From Prorocentrum cordatum (taxonomy: Eukaryota > Sar > Dinophyceae > Prorocentrales > Prorocentraceae), in the NCBI GenBank assembly GCA_963575745.1, contig CAUYUJ010006563.1, positions 1-52,833 of the forward strand: 52,833 bases of DNA, in the 5' to 3' direction. Numbering within the stretch: position 1 is the stretch's first letter; each line of letters starts with the position of its first letter. This document shows positions 32,115 to 43,547 of the stretch, piece after piece. The position numbers were made by a program, and so were the translations under genes. Below the pieces are notes generated by a model. It was not told where the DNA came from and made no database searches. It was given only the letters and a program-made list of their open reading frames with translations.

Positions 32115-33819
32115 CTATATCTTCGTTACGCGCCGCCGCCGCCTCCGTCCGCCGCGCCCACTCCGCCTCCCGCCGCGCACAGCGCGACCTCCGAAGCGAC
32201 GCGCGGCACGCCTTGCGATGCGCTTTCTGCTCGCGCTGCGCTGCCTCCCAGGCGGCATCATCCACGACTTCCTCCCGGATCACGTTGTGCTCTGCGCGCA
32301 AGCTCTCACGCAGCCGGTCCTCCCACTCAACAGATCCCCCCAGCGGCGGGGCGCGCTCCGCGCCCCGCGCAGACGGAGCCCGGACCGAGGCCACGGCCGC
32401 GACAGATGCCGAAGCCAACGCCAGTGCCAAAGCGGAAGCGGGGACCGGGGCTGACCAGACGACGTCGTCGGCTCCAATCCAATCGTCGTCAGCGTCGTTC
32501 TCGTCGTCGACGTCACAGTCCCTGGCGGCAAAAGCATCAAGTTTCCCCGCGTCGAAAAGCTCTATAGATTCACGGTCATCACTGCTTTCCCACGGCGAAT
32601 GATCAGCGAGCCGCGCTGGGACAGGCGCAGCGACGGAATCCGAGGCCCGCGCGATCCCGCCTGGCAAGACCGGAGCCGAAGCCCGCGACGCAGCCGGAAC
32701 CTCCCGCGAAAAGTCCAAAAGAAACTCTCCCTCCCAGCGCCCTGACCCAGTAGCCTTCTCTCCGCAGCGCACAGCCCGCGCCAGAGCCGAAGACGGCCGC
32801 GAAAATTTCACGAGCGTTTCCTGCTCCGAACGCAGAGCGCAATGACGGCCGCCCACCGCGCCCGCCGCACGCGCAGACTCGGGAAACTGTCGCGCAAAAT
32901 TCGCGATAGTTTCCCCCTCCCAGCGCGCTGCCTCCGAAGAGACACATCCGCACCGAGCGGCCCCCGCGGCAGAAGACCCTCGAGAAGAATCCGCGAGCGT
33001 TTCCCCCTCCGAGGGCGCCATTCCCGAAACGCCCGCCCCGCCCAACAGGCCACGCACCGGAGAAGGAAACCGTCGCGAAAAATTCGCGATAGTTTCCCCC
33101 TCCCAGCGCACTGACCCAGAAGCCTCCTTCCCGCGCCGCACAGCCCGCGCTGGCGCCGAAAACGCCCGCGAAAATTTCGCGAGCATTTCGTCCTCCCAGC
33201 GCAGATCGCAGTCGCGTCCGCCCACCGCGCCCGCCGCACGCGCAGAATCGGGAAACTGTCGCGGAAAATTCGCGATAGTTTTCCCCTCCCAGCGCGCTGC
33301 CTCCGAAGAGACACATCCGCACCGAGCGGCCCCCGGAGCAAAAGACCCTCGGGAAAAATCCGCGAGCGTTTCCCCTTACGAAAGCGCCATTCCCGATACG
33401 CCCGCTCGGCCCAACAGGCCACACGCCGAAGCAGAAAACCGTCGCGAAAAATTCGCGATAGTTTCCCCCCCCCAGCGAACTGACCCAGAGGCCTCCTCCC
33501 CGCGCCGCACAGCCCGCGCTGGCGCCGAAAGCGCCCGCGAAAATTTCGCGGGCGTTTCGTCCTCCCAGCGCAGACCGCAGTCGCGCCCGCCCACCGCGCC
33601 CGCCGCGCCACCGCCACACCAGGCTTCCGCACATACAGACAGTCTCTCCAAACCTTCGTTTCCTTCAGTGTAACCCGATGTGATGATCCACCGGGTCCCC
33701 CTGGCACAAGGCCCACCTGGAGGGGAACCAGGGCCCGCTTTCGCGGGACTTTCCCAGGCCGCACAGCGTGGCGCGACCAGGGGCCCAGCCGGAGCTGGGG
33801 CTTCCGCAACAGCTACCAA
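32115..33819 (-). pseudogene. Second copy: N-terminal 31-residue repeats plus accessory domain
   Basis: One frame from 33819, interrupted by TAA at 33376-33378 and shifted by one base near 32115. The repeat part shows variable units such as VRWEGETIANFSRRFPSPVR, LRWEDEMLAKFSRAFSAPAR and SEGETLADSSRGSSAAG. Then come acidic segments (DCDVDDENDADDDW) and RLRESLRAEHNVIREEVVDD. The arrangement (repeats, acidic stretch, conserved domain) equals that of the left element, confirming that the repeats belong to the same gene. Two copies with different defects point to decay rather than one local error. Confidence 0.7.
32700..33570. repeat. Array 2: about ten ~92-bp repeats in a four-unit higher-order pattern
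   Basis: Cores at about 32711, 32800, 32890, 32985, 33075, 33170, 33260, 33350, 33445 and 33535. Units four apart resemble each other best (32800, 33170 and 33535; 32890 and 33260; 32985 and 33350; 33075 and 33445), giving a period of about 368 bp. The core reads cgcgaaaaattcgcgatag plus tttccccctcccagcgc in the best units. Confidence 0.85.
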
Positions 33820-34153
33820 GGGAGAGGAGACTCCCGAGCGCCCGCTGCAGCGGTCCTTTGTTTAGCCTCGGTAGGATCGGAGACTCCCGAGCGACTGCAG
33901 TGAAGTGTCGGTGAACCCAGGTGCGGTTAGCTCTGGGGTGTCCGCGCATCGCACCCGCGGAGGGAGAGCCGGCATCAACCCAGCATTTCTCTCGACCACT
34001 CGAGAGCACAACCGCGTACGCGGCCGAGCCTTCCCCCACAGCGTGCTCGAAAGCTTCTGCAGGCTCCAGCGTTTACTCAGATTCCTCTGAGGCACACCCC
34101 GAAGGGCGGCCCGGGCAGGAGAGCCCAGGTCTTGAAGAGAGAGGTTCCCGGGC
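33660..34153. other. Unique GC-rich stretch, no gene recognised
   Basis: The only internal repetition seen is ggagactcccgagcg at about 33828 and again near 33880. Short frames on both strands lack recognisable domains. It could be the 5' flank of the second gene copy; this is a guess. Confidence 0.4.
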
Positions 34154-34425
34154 TCTCACCGGGCACGCCGCAGTCCCCGGAGGGAGCCACAGCTCTGCTG
34201 GACTTTCACCAGCTCCCCCGCCGCCTCCCGGAGGAAGCAACAGAAGGTCGTCGCGGGTTTCCACCGGACGCGCCGCAGTCCGCGCAGGGACGCACGACTC
34301 TGCTGGGCTTGCACCAGCTCCCCCACCGCCACCCGGAGGCAGCAGCAGGTCCTGGGCTTTCACCAGGTGCCCCGCCATCTCCTGTGAGACAGCAGATCTC
34401 CCTCGGGTTAGCCCCGAGGTAGGCC
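34154..34425. repeat. Tandem repeat of about 100 bp, 2.5 copies
   Basis: ccaccggacgcgccgcagtc, actctgctgggcttgcacc and cagctcccccaccgcc recur with changes in neighbouring units starting at about 34156, 34260 and 34360. The minus-strand reading repeats LLPPGGGGGAG. No function assigned. Confidence 0.7.
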
Positions 34426-34560
34426 CCAGAGCCCGCCGCCGCTCCCTGCGGAACGACTGCAGACCCCCGGGCCGCGCTAGAAGCTCAAGGCTCCTTGAGC
34501 CTAAAGGAAGAGGAAGGAGGAGCGCCTGTGGAGGCTGCGCGGCGGCGGCGGCCCCCCCCC
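34426..34560. other. Short unique stretch
   Basis: GC-rich sequence between the tandem repeat and the trinucleotide run. I see no feature in it apart from ggctccttgagcctaaagg with a small inverted pair (aaggctcc and ggagcctt type). Confidence 0.3.
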
Positions 34561-34751
<191 letters not shown>

Positions 34752-35029
34752 CCTCCCGCTCCCTCGCCGCTGCTGCCCTTTTCTGCTCCCTGCTGGGCGG
34801 CCCCCCTCTGCTTGCATTGCCCTGCTGCGCTCTCCCGGTGCCCCCCCGCCGGCCCCTCGCGCCTCCCTCGTCGTCGTCGTCGCCCCTCCCGCTCCCTCGC
34901 CGCTGCTGCTCTTTTCTGCTCCCTGCTGGCCGGCCCCTCCTCTGCTTGCCTTGCCCTTCTGCTTTCTCCCGGTGCCCCCCCGCCGCCCCCCAGCCGCGGC
35001 CGCAGCCGGAGCCGCAGCCGCGGCCGCGG
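34752..35029. repeat. Tandem duplication of about 130 bp
   Basis: ccctcccgctccctcgccgc, cttttctgctccctgctgg and gtgcccccccgcc occur in the same order from about 34753 and again from about 34885, separated by a short (TCG)n. After 34990 a GC repeat leads into array 3. Confidence 0.75.
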
Positions 35030-37190
35030 CCGCGGCTGGAAGAAAAAAACCACCGCGGAAAATTCGCAATAGTTCCCCCCCTCCCAGCTGCGGCCGCAGC
35101 CACAGCCGGAGCCGCAGCCGTGGCCGCGTCCGCGGTTGGAAGAAGAAAACCACAGCGAAAAATTCGCGACAGTTTCCCCCCTCCCAGCCGCGGCCGCAGC
35201 CGCAGCCGCAGCCGCAGCCGCGACTGCGGCTGGAAGAAGAAAACCCATGCGAAAAATTCGCGATAGTTTTCCCCTCCCAGCCGCAGCCGTAGCCGCAGCC
35301 GCCGCAGCCGCGGCCGCGGCCGCGGCTGGAAGAGGAAAACCACCGCGAAAAAATCGCAATAGTTTGCCCCTCCCAGCCGCGGCCGCAGAGCCCCGCAGCC
35401 GCGGCCGCGGCCGCGGCTGGAAGAAGAAAACCACCGCGAAAAATTCGCGATAGTTTCCCCTCCCAACCGCGGCCGCAGCCGCAGCCGCAGCCGCAGCCGC
35501 GGCCGCGGCTGGAAGCAGAAAACCCAGCGAAAAATTCGCGATATTTTCCCCTTCCCAGCCGCATTCCGCAGCCGCGGCCGCGGCCGCGGCTGGAAGAGGA
35601 AAACCACCGCGAAAAATTCGCGATAGTTTGCCCCCTCCCAGCCGCGGCCACACCCGCAGCCGCGGCCGGCGGCCTGTCGGCTGGAAGAGGAAAACACCGG
35701 AAAACTTCGCAGAGTTCCCCCTCCGAGCAGCCGCGGCCGCAGCCACGACAGAGCCGCAGCGCGGCGGCCGCGGCTGGAAGAAAAAAACACCGCGAAAAAA
35801 TCGCGATAGTTTCCCCCTCCCAGCCGCGGCCGCAGCCGCAGCCGCAGCCGCGGCCGCGGCCGCGCCTGGAAGAGGAAAACCACAGCGAAAAGTTAGCGAT
35901 AATTTCCCCTCCCAGCCGCGGCCGCAGCCACAGCCAGAGCTGCAGCCGCGGCCGCGGCTGCGGCTGGAAGAAGAAAACCACCGCGTAAAATTCGCGATAG
36001 TTTCCCCCTCCCAGCCGCGGCCGCAGCCGCAGCCGCAGCCGCGGCCGCGGCCGCGGCTGGAAAAGGAAAACCACCGCGAAAAATTCGCGATAGTTTCCCC
36101 CTCCCAGCCGCGGCCGCAGCCACAGCCAGAGCCGCAGCCGCGGCCGCGGCCGCGGCTGGAAGAAGAAAACCACCGCGAAACATTCGCGATAGTTTCCCCC
36201 TCCGAACCGCCGCCGCAGCCGCAGCCGCAGCCGCGGCCGCGGCCGCGGCTGGGAGAGGAAAACCACTGCGAAAAATTCGCGATAATTTGCCCCTCCCCCA
36301 GCCGCGAGGCCGCAGGCCACAGCCGCAGCCGCAGCCGCGGCCGCGGCCGCGGCTGAAGAGGAAAACCACCGCGAAAAATTCGCGATAGTTTCCCCCTCCC
36401 AGCCGCGGCCGCAGCCGCAGCCGGAGCCGCAGCCGCGGCCGCGGCTGGAAGGAGAAAACCACCACGAAAAAAATCGCGAGAGTTTCTCCCTCCCAGCCGC
36501 GGCCGCAGCCACAGCCAGAGCCGCAGCCGCGGCCGCGGCCGCGGCTGGAAGAAGAAAACCACCGCGAAAAATTCGCGATAGTTTCCCCCTCCCAGCCGCG
36601 GCCGCAGCCGCAGCCGCAGCCGCGGCCGCGCCTAGAAAAGGAAAACCACCGCGAAAAATTCGCGATAAATTCCCCCCACGGAACGCGCCACGCAGCCGCA
36701 GCCAGAGCGGCAGCCGCGGCCGCGGCCGCGGCTGAAGAGGAAAACCACCGCGAAAAATTCGCGATAGTTTCCCCTTCCTAGCCGCGGCCGCAGCCACAGC
36801 CGGAGCCGCAGCCGCGGCCGCGGCCGCAGCTGGAGAAAGAAAACCACCGCGAAAAATTCGCGATAGTTTTCCCCTCCCAGCCGCGGCCGCAGCCGCAGCC
36901 GCAGATGCGGCCTCGGCCGCGGCTGGAAGAAGAAAACCACCGCGAAAAATTCGCGATAGTTTCCCCCTCCCAGCCGCGACCGCAATCGCAGCCGCAGCCG
37001 CGGCCGCGGCGGCGGCTGGAAAAGGAAAACAACCGCGAAAAATTCGCGGTAGTTTCCCCCTCCCAGCCGCGGCCTTTGCCACAGCCACAGCCGCAGCCGC
37101 GGCGGCGGCCGCGGCTGGAAGAAGAAAACCACCGCGAAAAAATCGCGATAGTTTCTCCCTCCCAGCCGCGGCCGCAGCCGCAGCCCCAAA
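35030..37190. repeat. Array 3: 23 repeats of 82-102 bp with hairpin core and CCGCGGCCGC spacers
   Basis: Cores lie at about 35060, 35155, 35251, 35345, 35435, 35527, 35608, 35690, 35790, 35885, 35975, 36077, 36176, 36267, 36370, 36465, 36562, 36650, 36750, 36849, 36943, 37036 and 37135. A typical unit reads ggctggaagaagaaaaccac, CGCGAAAAATTCGCG, atagtttccccctcccagcc, so outer (ggctgg/ccagcc), middle (ggaaa/tttcc) and inner (cgcgaa/ttcgcg) parts pair. Unit lengths are not all multiples of three, so the core falls in all frames. The long Arg/Gly or Ala-rich frames here are therefore not treated as genes. Confidence 0.9.
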
Positions 37191-37840
37191 TCTATGTTAC
37201 ATATTTCGTATCATAATCATATGTGATCCTTCGAATGCACAACTACATTGCTCATTTCGTATCACTCCGCGGCACCCCCTCTCTGCCCACCGCGGCTCCC
37301 CCTCTCCTTGTTTGTGGCCTCCGCGGCACCCCCTCTCTGCTGAGGGGCGGAGGTGGCTCGGGCGGCTGCGGCCTTCGGTTTCGCTGACGAGATGTACTAG
37401 AAGCTCAGGACCTGGGCATCCTTTCTAAGGCCCGTACGGTCCATCTCAGCAACTCTCCATCCCCGCTACACCTCTGGTCCGTCTTACGTTCCGCTCTGGC
37501 CCGACTTTAGGAAACAGGGCGCCCCCACACGGTCTAACTTGGGACTAGCCCCTTTGACCGTGTGCCGCAACAAAGTTCCCAGGGACGAAGCCTGCCACAG
37601 CTCCGCCCCAGCAGTCTCTGGCAACTGCCCGTACCACCAGTCCTTGGGTCCGGCTCCCGCCAGTTCTTGGGTTGGTCGCCCGCCGGCTTGTGGGTCCGGT
37701 CTCCCCTTAGGAATGGGAGTGCTCCCGGGTCCAGTGGCCCGCCAGTTCTAGGGTTGGTCGCCCTGGAATGGGATTTCTCCCTCTCTGCCGTCGGTGAGCA
37801 GTTTAACGACATGCTCAGGTCAAAATCACCCAGGCGAAGG
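37191..37840. other. Unique stretch between repeat arrays, no gene recognised
   Basis: It starts with an AT-rich piece (acatatttcgtatcataatc) containing atttcgtatca twice. ctccgcggcaccccctctct occurs at about 37266 and 37319, and gccagttct-x-gggttggtcgcc at about 37658 and 37741. No domain, tRNA or rRNA is seen. Confidence 0.4.
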
Positions 37841-37937
37841 CCCGAGCCCGAGCCTAGGCCCGAGCCCGAACCCGGGCCCGAGCCCGAGCCCGAGCCCGAG
37901 CGCGAGCCAGAGCCCGAGCCCGAGCCCGGGCCCGGGA

Positions 37938-37980
<43 letters not shown>

Positions 37981-38636
37981 TGAGCCCGGGCGCCAGCCCG
38001 AGCCCGAGCCCGAGCGCGAGCCCGAGCCCGAGCCCAGACCCGAGCCCGAGCCCGAGCCCGAGCCAGAGCCCGAGCCCGAGCCCGAGCCCGAACCGATGCC
38101 CGAGCCTGAGCCCGAGCCCGAGCCCGAGCCTGCGCCCGAGCCCGACCCCGAGCCCGAGCCCGAGCCCGAGCCACGAGCCCGAGCCCGAGCCCGAGCCCGA
38201 GCGCGAGCCCGAACCCGAGCCCGAGCCCGAGCCGAAACCCGAGCCCACGCCCGAGCCCGAGCGCGAGCCCGAGCCCGAGCGCGAACCGAAGCCCGAACCC
38301 GAGCCGACGCCCGAGCCCGAGCTCGAGCTCGAGCCCAAGCGCGAGCCGAAACCCGAGCCCGAGCCCGAGCCGAAGCCCGAGCCCGAACCCGAGCCCGAGG
38401 AGCGCGAGCCCGAGCCCGAGCCAGAGCCCGAGCCCGAGCCNNNNNNNNNNNNNNNNNNNNNNNNNNNNNNNNNNNNNNNNNNNNNNNNNNNNNNNNNNNN
38501 NNNNNNNNNNNNNNNNNNNNNNNNNNNNNNNNNNNNNNNNCCCCGAATCGGGAGGCCTTGCGCCCGGAGCCGGCCCAGTTTGCGCCCGAGCCCGGCCCGA
38601 GGCCGAGGCCGAGCCCAAGCCCGAGCCCGAGCCCAG

Positions 38637-38670
<34 letters not shown>

Positions 38671-39105
38671 AAGCCCGAGCCCGAGCCCGCGCCCGCGCCC
38701 GCGCCCGAGCCCGAGTCCGAGCCCAAGCCAGCCCGAGCCCGAACCGGAGCCCGAGCCTGGGCGCCAGCCCAAGCCTGGGCCCAAGCCCGAGCCCGAGCCC
38801 GAGTCGAGCCCGAGTCCGAGCCCGAGCCGGAGCCCGAGCCCTAGCCCGAGCCCGAGCCCGAGACCGAACTTACCGAAGCCGGAACCCGAGACCGAGACCG
38901 AGCACGAGCCCGTGCCCGGGCCGGAGCCCGAGCGGAGCTCGAGCCCGAAACCCAAGCCTGCGCCCAAGCCCGCACACTGAGCCCGAGCCCGCGAGCCCGA
39001 GCCCAGCCCGAGCCCGAGCCCAAGTCCGAGCCCGAGTCCGAGCCCAAGTCCGAGCCCGCCCGAGCCCGAGCCCAAGCCCGACCTGAGCCCGAACCCGCCC
39101 GCGCC
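37841..39105. repeat. CCCGAG hexamer array
   Basis: Nearly uninterrupted cccgag/cccgagcccgag with scattered changes, about 600 bp before and 565 bp after the N gap. Frames read Glu-Pro, Ser-Pro or Arg-Ala on one strand and Gly-Ser or Gly-Leu on the other, with no stops for more than 400 codons. This is a property of the repeat and no evidence for a protein. Confidence 0.9.
38441..38540. other. Assembly gap (100 N)
   Basis: Exactly 100 N inside the hexamer array. The round number suggests a placeholder for a gap of unknown size; the real array is probably longer. Confidence 0.95.
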
Positions 39106-39711
39106 CGCTTCCAAGTGTTCTGACCGAGATATTGCAGCTACAGACCTCATAATATTACTGGCGGACACGTCATAACCCACTAGATGTACGAAAATTCTGG
39201 TTTTATACGAATGGTGAAATTTCTTCACAAAACCGACCCAGAGTTATCACATTATCTTTGGGTCGGGTTTGCCAACTAGCTCCTGATTTTCTCTTTTGAC
39301 TCGGGCTGTAGGAGAGCTACAGGGATGATACGCACATAAGCGGATCTGTAACCATCAGGTGTGTTTGTCTGTTGCATCAAGAGGTCTGTACTTGGTCTGC
39401 TGCCCGAGATCTTGCGCTGGAAGATATAGCTCGAGTAGTTTAGATCTCTTAATGTAACAGACAAGCGCGCCTGTAACACTGAAGCAGCTGATGTGTTCAG
39501 CTTTCGCTTCTCTAGATCTTGAGTTGAGTGAGAAACCCGACATCTCTGCTTAGAATGACTTTCCGAGTCGAACTGGTTTGACGGATCTAGCTCGAGTAGC
39601 AGACCGAGTTCAGGTCTCTCGATGCAACAGACGAACGCGCCTGATCATTATGTTGGTTTCTGTGAGCATCAGCTTTGTAGGTCTTCGAAATCTTGAATGA
39701 AGTACAGAAAA
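39106..39711. repeat. Diverged family B/D-like end and satellite monomers in both orientations
   Basis: 39110-39290 resembles the D/B body (aaaccgacccagagttatca, gggtcgggtttgccaactag). 39293-39420 carries a monomer on the minus strand (gactcgggctgtaggagagc). 39590-39700 carries one on the plus strand (agcagaccgagttcaggtc). No gene. Confidence 0.6.
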
Positions 39712-40806
39712 CTGGGCGCCGGCGGTAAACCGTCAACCTTTCTTACCGCCGGGGGACTCGTAGAGCTTCCTGAAAATATATAATGTCGAAAAAATTGCAG
39801 AAAAGGAAAAGTTGTTCAGCCCAAGCGATTTCAGACCTCTCGATGCAACAGCCGAACGCCCCCGATGTTTCTGGATTGTCTTCTGCACGAGCGCTGTAGC
39901 TCTCCTACAGCCCGAGTTACGTGCGTGAATCGACAGCACCTCTCAAGATGACTCGAACAATACGAATAGTTTGGCAAATCTAGCTCGAGTATCGGACCGA
40001 GTTCAGACCTCTGAATGCGACAGGCGGACGCCTCTGATGTCTCCGAATCGATCCCTGTGATTACCAGCAATGCAGCCTACCCTACAGCCCGATTAAGTGC
40101 AGAAACCCAACAGCACCTCTCAGGATGACTCGAACAATACGAATTGTTTCGCGGACCTAGTTCGGGCAGCAGACCGAGTTCCGAGCTCTCGATTCGACAG
40201 GCCGACGCGCCTGATGTCTCCAAATCGATTCCTGTGACTACTAGCACTGTAGCCCCTCTACAGCCCGAGTTAAGTAGAGAAAACCGACAGCACCTTTCAA
40301 GATGACTCTAACAATACGAATAGTTTCGCGATTCTAGATCGGCAGCAGACCGAGTTCAAAGCTCTGGATTCAGCAGACGAACGCGACTCACAATTCTGAA
40401 TTGGTCTCTGTAAGTATCAGCGCTGTAGCTGTCATATAGCTCGAGTTAAGTACAGAAAACCGAGAGCGTCTGTCAAGATGACTCGAATAATACGAATAGG
40501 TTTGCGGACCTAGCTCGGCTAGCAGACCGAGTTCAGACCTCTGGATTCAACAGACGAACGCGCATGATCATTCTGAATCGATTAGCTGTGCTTACCAGCT
40601 CTGTAGCTGTCCTAAAGCTTGAGTTATGTTTAGAAACCTGTCATCGCGTCTCAAGATGACTCGAAATGGCCGATCCCGCCCGCGTGCTTCTTGGCAATAA
40701 AAGCTACCCGATCGAGCTGAGATCGAGACGGCGAGCGGGAATAAAATCGAATATCACGGGAAAAAATACTAGAGCTCAAACGAATTGAGGAATTTCGAGA
40801 ACAAAA
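39712..40806 (+). mobile_element. Family A element, right end lost to a family B insertion
   Basis: Cap after tacagaaaa, a target inside a satellite monomer (tacagaaaaccgac elsewhere). About five divergent monomers and the distal segment follow. It stops at ttcgagaacaaaa, where the family B cap begins; other copies continue gagaacaaaattttc. Confidence 0.8.
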
Positions 40807-42335
40807 CTGGCACCGGCGGTGAACCGTCAACCTGGTCACCGCCGGGAACCTCGTAGAGCTCCCAGCACGCGTAAGAGTGCTCAGCATCAAAAAAGAGAAG
40901 GCTTCTGGAAGCATTTCTCGAAAAAGAGAAAACCTGATTTTTTGCATGTTCAGATAAAGTTGGTTCCGCCAAGTGTTTTGATAGTAAAAGTGCATCTAGA
41001 GAGCTCATATTATGACGGAGAGACCCTCATATTCGTTTACAGGTGCGAAAAATCTGTTTTCTCAAAATGAATTGTCAAATATCTTTCAAATACTGGGCGC
41101 CGGCGGTAAACCGTCAACCTTTGTTACCGCCGGGGGACTCGTAGAGCTTCCTGACAACATATAATGTCGAAAAAAAACAGAAAAAATAGTTTTTTAGCCC
41201 AAGCAATTTCAGACCTCTCGGATGCAACAGCCGAACGCCCCCAATGCTTCTGGATTGTCTTCTGCACGAGCTCTCTAGCTCTTTAGAGCCCGAGTTACGT
41301 GCGCAATCGATAGCATATCTCAAGATGACACGAACAATACGAATAGTTTGGCAAACCAAGCTCGAGTATGAAACCGAGTTCAGACCTCTGCATGCGACAG
41401 GCGGACGCCTCTGATGTCTCTGAATCGATTACTGTGATTACCAGCCCTGCAGCCCCCCTAGAGTTCGAGTTAAGTGCAGGAAACCGATAGCAGCTCTCAG
41501 GATGACTCGAACAATACGAATAGTTTCGCGGACCTAGTTTGGGCAGCAGTCAGAGTTCCGAGCTCTAGATTCGAAAGGCGGACGCGCCTGATGTCTCCGA
41601 ATCGATTCCAGTGATAACCAGCCATGCAGCCCCCGTACAGCCCGAGTTGAGTGCAGAGAACCGACAGCATCTCTCAAGATGACTCGAACAATACGAATAG
41701 TTTCGCGATTTTAGATCGGGCAGCAGACCGAGTTCAGAGCTCTGGATTCAACAGACAACGGCCACTGATGATTCTGAATCAGATTCTGTACGTATCAGCT
41801 CTGTAGCTGTCCTATAGCTCGAGTTAAGTACAGAAAACCGAGAGCGTCTGTCAAGACGACTCGAATAATACGAATAGGTTTGCGGGCCTAGCTCGGCTAG
41901 CAGACCGAGTTCAGACCTCTGGGTTCAACAGGCGAACGCGCCTGATCATTCTGAACCGATTAGCTGTGCTTATCAGCTCTGTAGCTGTCCTAAAGCTCGA
42001 GTTATACTGAGAAAACCGACAACGCGTATCAAGATGACTCGAAATGGCTGATCCCGCCCGTGTGCTTTTTGGCAGTAAAAGGTACCCGATCGAGCTGAGA
42101 TCAAGATGGCGAGCAGGAATAAGATCGAATATCACGGGAAACAATATTAGAGTTCTAACGAATGGTTGAATTTCGAGAACAAAATTTTCAACTGACCAAA
42201 AGTCACCAAAAGTTCCGTCGAGACTTTTCTTGTCAACGGGCTCTCCGGCGCCCCGGAATTACTCTTAAGCTTCCAGCAAGAACTTGCTAAGGGAAGCTCT
42301 ACAAGTTATTCGCAAAACCACCCAAAAGTTGTCAT
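40807..42335 (+). mobile_element. Family B element split by a complete family A element
   Basis: The left part, 40807-41092, has a cap variant ctggcaccggcggtga with an intact stem. The right part, 42309-42335, resumes at ttcgcaaaaccacccaaaag. It then breaks off into a piece of family C start (tttggtagcgtccaaacacc). Confidence 0.7.
41093..42308 (+). mobile_element. Complete family A element (1216 bp) nested in family B
   Basis: Inverted repeat at 41137-41151, matched at 42292-42306 with one mismatch (ggaagctctacaagt). It is flanked by ctttcaaata and ttcgcaaaacc, which join into the usual family B body. There is no target duplication. Confidence 0.85.
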
Positions 42336-42358
42336 TTGGTAGCGTCCAAACACCGGAA

Positions 42359-42638
42359 CTGGCGTCGGCGGTGAACCGTCAACCTGGCCACCGCCGGGAA
42401 CCTCGTAGAGCTCCTTGCACGCGTAAGAATGCTCAGATTCAAAGCAGACCGCTTCTCAGAGCATTTCTAGAAAAAACATCATATTTGCATATTTCTCGGT
42501 GTCAACGCGACGTCGGTTCCTCCAAATGTTTCGATAGTGAAACTGTCTCGAAAGAGCTGAGCTGCCCGCAGAATAAAGTTAAGATAGAAATGCTCGGAAT
42601 AAAAATCTGCTTTCTTGAAATGAATTGTCAAATATCTT
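42359..42638 (+). mobile_element. Family B element fragment at the edge of the large inverted duplication
   Basis: Cap ctggcgtcggcggtga; the inverted repeat and body run to tgtcaaatatctt. The reverse copy of part of its body forms the spacer and inner arms of the inverted duplication (for example agaaatgctcggag at about 44388). Confidence 0.7.
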
Positions 42639-43547
42639 AGAGCTAGAGGAATTCGGCGACAGGGTGGGGCTAGTTGGCGAAATGTCGAAAAGGGACGCGA
42701 TCATACCTTCCGCGGCCTGGCTTAGCCGATTTTGCAGTTCTAACAAGTCGTTTGGGCTGCTATTTGCGCAAAGCAAAGCTTGGCATTACAGAAGTTACCT
42801 CACAAATTTCAAATTTCATTCCGTCGAACAATTCTCCCGAGCGAAGCCAGGGACCGACTTCACGTTGGGAGCCCAAAAATGCAATCTTCCAGTTTTGCAG
42901 AAAATGCCATCAGAAGCTATCTGCTTGCACGTCTAGTTCTCTCAGGCGTCTGCTTGCACTTCTAGTGCCTCGTAGAGCTTTGGTGGTAGAAGAGCTAGAG
43001 GAATTCGGCGACAGGGTGGAGCTAGTTGGCGAAATGTCGAAAAGGGAAGCGATCATACCTTCCGCGGCCTGGCTCAGCCGATTTTGCAGTTCTAACGATT
43101 CGTTTGGGCTGCTATTTGCGCAGAGCGAAGCTTGGCATTACAGAAGTTTCCTCACAAATTCTTAGTTCATTCCGTCGAAAAATTCTCCCGAGCGAAGCCA
43201 GGGACCGACTTCACGTTGGCAGTCCAAAAATACCTCGTAGAGCTCTTCGGCATCGATGAGCTAGAGGAATTCCGGCGCGGGGTGGAGCTAGTTGGCCGAC
43301 CCGACCAAAAGAGACAATGTGGTGACTTTGGGTCGGTTTTGCTAATATTTGAAAGATATTTGACAATTCATTTTGAGAACCAGTATTTTTCTCACGTGTA
43401 GTGGGTTATGCCGCGACTGCCATTTCAATTCTCAGGTCCGTAGCTGCAATATTACTATCAAAAGACTTGCAGGAACCGACGTTGGATAAAAACAGAAAAA
43501 CGTGATTTCTCGAGTTTTCTCTTGCCCGTTCCAGAAGCTTCCTTCAT

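Noticed and set aside
37534-39228. Frames of 400-560 codons in the hexamer array
   Set aside because: Pure consequence of CCCGAG repetition, and they cross an N gap.
42674-43165. Frames of 60-200 codons in the 351-bp repeat and its inverted copies
   Set aside because: They recur with every repeat unit, end inside unit borders, and show no domain.
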